Positions 62,726 to 64,000 of a DNA stretch of 64,000 nt are shown here, in pieces. The first letter of the stretch is position 1, and each line of letters starts with the position of its first letter. This DNA is from Nocardioides potassii (GTDB lineage Bacteria > Actinomycetota > Actinomycetes > Propionibacteriales > Nocardioidaceae): NCBI RefSeq assembly GCF_021648885.1, contig NZ_JAKJHZ010000006.1:237188-301187 (forward strand), in the 5' to 3' direction. A program made the translations under genes and the position numbers. The notes under the pieces are model-generated. The model was given only the letters and a program-made list of their open reading frames with translations, was not told where the DNA came from and did no database searches.

Positions 62726-63022
62726 GTGATCTTCAAGCGGGTGGGCGTCGGCCGGCCCTACCCCGACCACGGGCTGACCTCGCGCGCGTGGGCGGACCTG
62801 CCCCCGCGCCAGGTCCGGCTGGACGAGCTGGTGACCACGAAGGACACGCTGCAGCTCGACACCCTCCTCGACGAGGACTCGACGTTCTACGGCGACCTGT
62901 TCGCGCACGTCGTGCAGTGGAAGGGCGACCTCTACCTCGAGGACGGGCTCCACCGAGCCCTGCGCGCCGCGCTCCAGCAGCGCAGCGTCCTGCACGCGCG
63001 GGTCCACAAGGCCGATGCGTGA
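62726..63022 (+). CDS. Small conserved protein, VapB-antitoxin-annotated family
   Basis: 98 aa, IFKRVGVGRPYPDHGLTSRAWADLPPRQVRLDELVTTK...FAHVVQWKGDLYLEDGLHRALRAALQQR. Homologues in many actinobacteria carry the label VapB-type antitoxin, but no PIN-domain toxin is present and the ParB-like nuclease fold is as plausible a relative. GTG start seven bases after a clear -10 TATAGT (62713-62718), so leaderless. A copy of repeat A links it to the following gene. Confidence 0.75.
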   Translation: MIFKRVGVGRPYPDHGLTSRAWADLPPRQVRLDELVTTKDTLQLDTLLDEDSTFYGDLFAHVVQWKGDLYLEDGLHRALRAALQQRSVLHARVHKADA

Positions 63023-63028
63023 TGAGCA

Positions 63029-63086
63029 CCCCACGACGTTCTTCTCCCCCGCTGCGCTCCTCCGAACAACGCCTCGGGGACCCCGC
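63029..63086 (+). repeat. Repeat family A, copy 3
   Basis: 58 bases, CCCCACGACGTTC...CTCGGGGACCCCGC, directly followed by the ATG of the LytR_C-domain gene and starting six bases after the stop of the preceding gene. The ATG at 63015 would read through it in frame as PTTFFSPAALLRTTPRGPR. Confidence 0.85.
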
Positions 63087-63596
63087 ATGAGCGGCGCACT
63101 GAAGTCGGCCCTCACCCTCGCCGTCCTGGCGGTGCTCGTCCTCGTCGCGGCCGCCTGGGGCTGGTCGGCGCTGACCGCGCCGTTCCCCCAGGAGGACCCG
63201 GTGGCGATCTGCGAGGACATCGACGTCGCCGCAGGCGGTGAGGTGCGCCGCGACGAGGTCGTCGTCAGCGTGTTCAACGGAAGCAGGCGATCCGGGCTCG
63301 CCGGCTCGACGATGGCCGAGCTCACCGAGCGCGGCTTCGTCGAGGGCCAGGTCGGCGACTCGCCGCAGCCGGCGAAGACCACCCAGATCTGGTCCTCCGA
63401 GCCGACCAACCCCGCCGTGCTCCTCGTCCAGCAGCAGTTCCGGCGCGCCGACATCGTCCCGGGCGACTCCCTCGGGGACGGGATCACCGTCGTCGTCGGC
63501 GAGAAGTTCAAGTCGCTGAAGAAGAAGCAGGTCGAGTCCGTGACCGCCGAGTCCGCCGCGACGTACTGCCGGGCCACCAGCTCCGACGCGGAGTAG
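63087..63596 (+). CDS. LytR_C-domain membrane protein
   Basis: 169 aa. N-terminal membrane helix (ALTLAVLAVLVLVAAAWGWSAL), then an extracytoplasmic LytR_C domain: VVVSVFNGSRRSGLAGSTMAELTERGF, and DIVPGDSLGDGITVVVGEKFKSL. Such domains accompany LytR-CpsA-Psr glycopolymer ligases but also occur alone. The ATG at 63087 was chosen over an ATG at 63015 because the extra residues are encoded by repeat A. Confidence 0.82.
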   Translation: MSGALKSALTLAVLAVLVLVAAAWGWSALTAPFPQEDPVAICEDIDVAAGGEVRRDEVVVSVFNGSRRSGLAGSTMAELTERGFVEGQVGDSPQPAKTTQIWSSEPTNPAVLLVQQQFRRADIVPGDSLGDGITVVVGEKFKSLKKKQVESVTAESAATYCRATSSDAE

Positions 63597-63612
63597 CACC
63601 CCGGGACAGGCC

Positions 63613-64000
63613 TCAGTCGCGCTCGCGGCGTGACGGGTCGCCGAGCCACTGCGCCAGCCGGCCGTTCTGCGACACCTGGCGCAACCGGTCCTCGGTGGCC
63701 TCGCGCAGCTTGCGCGGCGTGACGACGAGCAGGTCGTCGCCCGAGCGGAGGACCGTACGACGCTCCGGCACCAGGACGCTGCCGCTGCGGATCACCAGTG
63801 AGAGCGAGGCGCCTGCCGGCAGGCGCAGCTCGCCCACCTCGACGCCGTGCATCTTCGACGTCGGCGCGATCGTCACCTGCAGGAGGTCGGCGGCCACCCG
63901 GTCGAGCGGGGCGGGGGGGGGGGGGGGGCCCCGCCGGGGGGGGGGGGGGGGGGCCGGAAAACCCCCCCCCGCCCCCCCCCCCGGGGGGGCGCGCACCCGC
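63613..64000 (-). CDS. C-terminus of a K+/H+ antiporter-type protein (5' partial)
   Basis: Readable from the stop back to about 63910: LLQVTIAPTSKMHGVEVGELRLPAGASLSLVIRSGSVLVPERRTVLRSGDDLLVV, a TrkA_C/RCK_C regulatory domain, then RKLREATEDRLRQVSQNGRLAQW as in NhaP2-like potassium/proton antiporters. The membrane part lies beyond the window. Beyond 63910 the sequence is homopolymer noise, so the true reading frame there cannot be given. Confidence 0.75.
   Translation of the reverse strand, partial: RVRAPPGGGAGGGFPAPPPPPRRGPPPPPAPLDRVAADLLQVTIAPTSKMHGVEVGELRLPAGASLSLVIRSGSVLVPERRTVLRSGDDLLVVTPRKLREATEDRLRQVSQNGRLAQWLGDPSRRERD
63911..64000. other. Low-quality G/C homopolymer sequence at the contig end
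   Basis: Runs of 7 to 20 G or C, broken by single bases, replace the expected antiporter coding sequence. No gene or palindrome should be called here. Confidence 0.85.

Overview
The window comes from a high-GC actinobacterium. The signs are near-universal G/C third positions, many GTG and a few TTG starts, a WhiB regulator, an FHA-free ESX-type secretion locus with WXG100 proteins, a SigE-type ECF sigma factor, NarL/LuxR regulators and mostly ATGA/GTGA start-stop overlaps. Composition, repeat style and gene order suggest a Nocardioides-like member of the Propionibacteriales. The genus is an inference.

Layout. 1-3.9 kb: an OmpR/EnvZ-type two-component pair, NhaA and a small holin-like membrane protein. 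4.2-15.2 kb: marP, a CoA-type NUDIX, a lipoprotein thioredoxin, nth and crp, then a sigma-factor pair, a frameshifted DinB-like gene, a membrane LuxR regulator, an MBL hydrolase, a second NUDIX, RidA and a 51-aa DUF4177 protein. 15.4-31.9 kb is accessory: a NarL-type two-component system, flavin oxidoreductases, an MFS pump with a MerR/SoxR-like promoter, an Old Yellow Enzyme, an aliphatic-sulfonate uptake/desulfonation operon and a succinyl-CoA:3-ketoacid CoA-transferase. 32-39 kb returns to the conserved order: two Get3/ArsA-like ATPases, whiB, a class A PBP, YqeY and a metallophosphoesterase. 39-47.9 kb: tRNA-Pro(CGG), an esterase, asd-ask, DUF5063, recR, ybaB, dnaX, SRP RNA and tRNA-Ser(GGA). 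47.9-61 kb: wecB-like and manC-like sugar-nucleotide genes next to an ESX/type VII secretion locus (mycP, eccB, eccD, two WXG100 genes, a second EccD-like gene and divergent eccC). 61-64 kb: a HerA-like ATPase, a VapB-annotated small protein, a LytR_C-domain protein and the C-terminus of a K+/H+ antiporter.

The order marP-NUDIX-thioredoxin-nth-crp...RidA-DUF4177...Get3a-Get3b-whiB-ponA-metallophosphoesterase...ask/asd-recR-ybaB-dnaX follows, from memory, the Mycobacterium tuberculosis Rv3671c-Rv3721c order. The 15.2-31.9 kb block looks like an insertion into that backbone.

Most unusual are at least seven families of palindromic or tandem repeats. Several are fused to genes: they encode the C-terminal tails of the first response regulator and of NhaA, supply the stop codons of the MFS and sigma-partner genes, and one family lies at or within 12 bases of a start codon in all three copies. 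The last ~90 bases are G/C homopolymer noise typical of a contig end.
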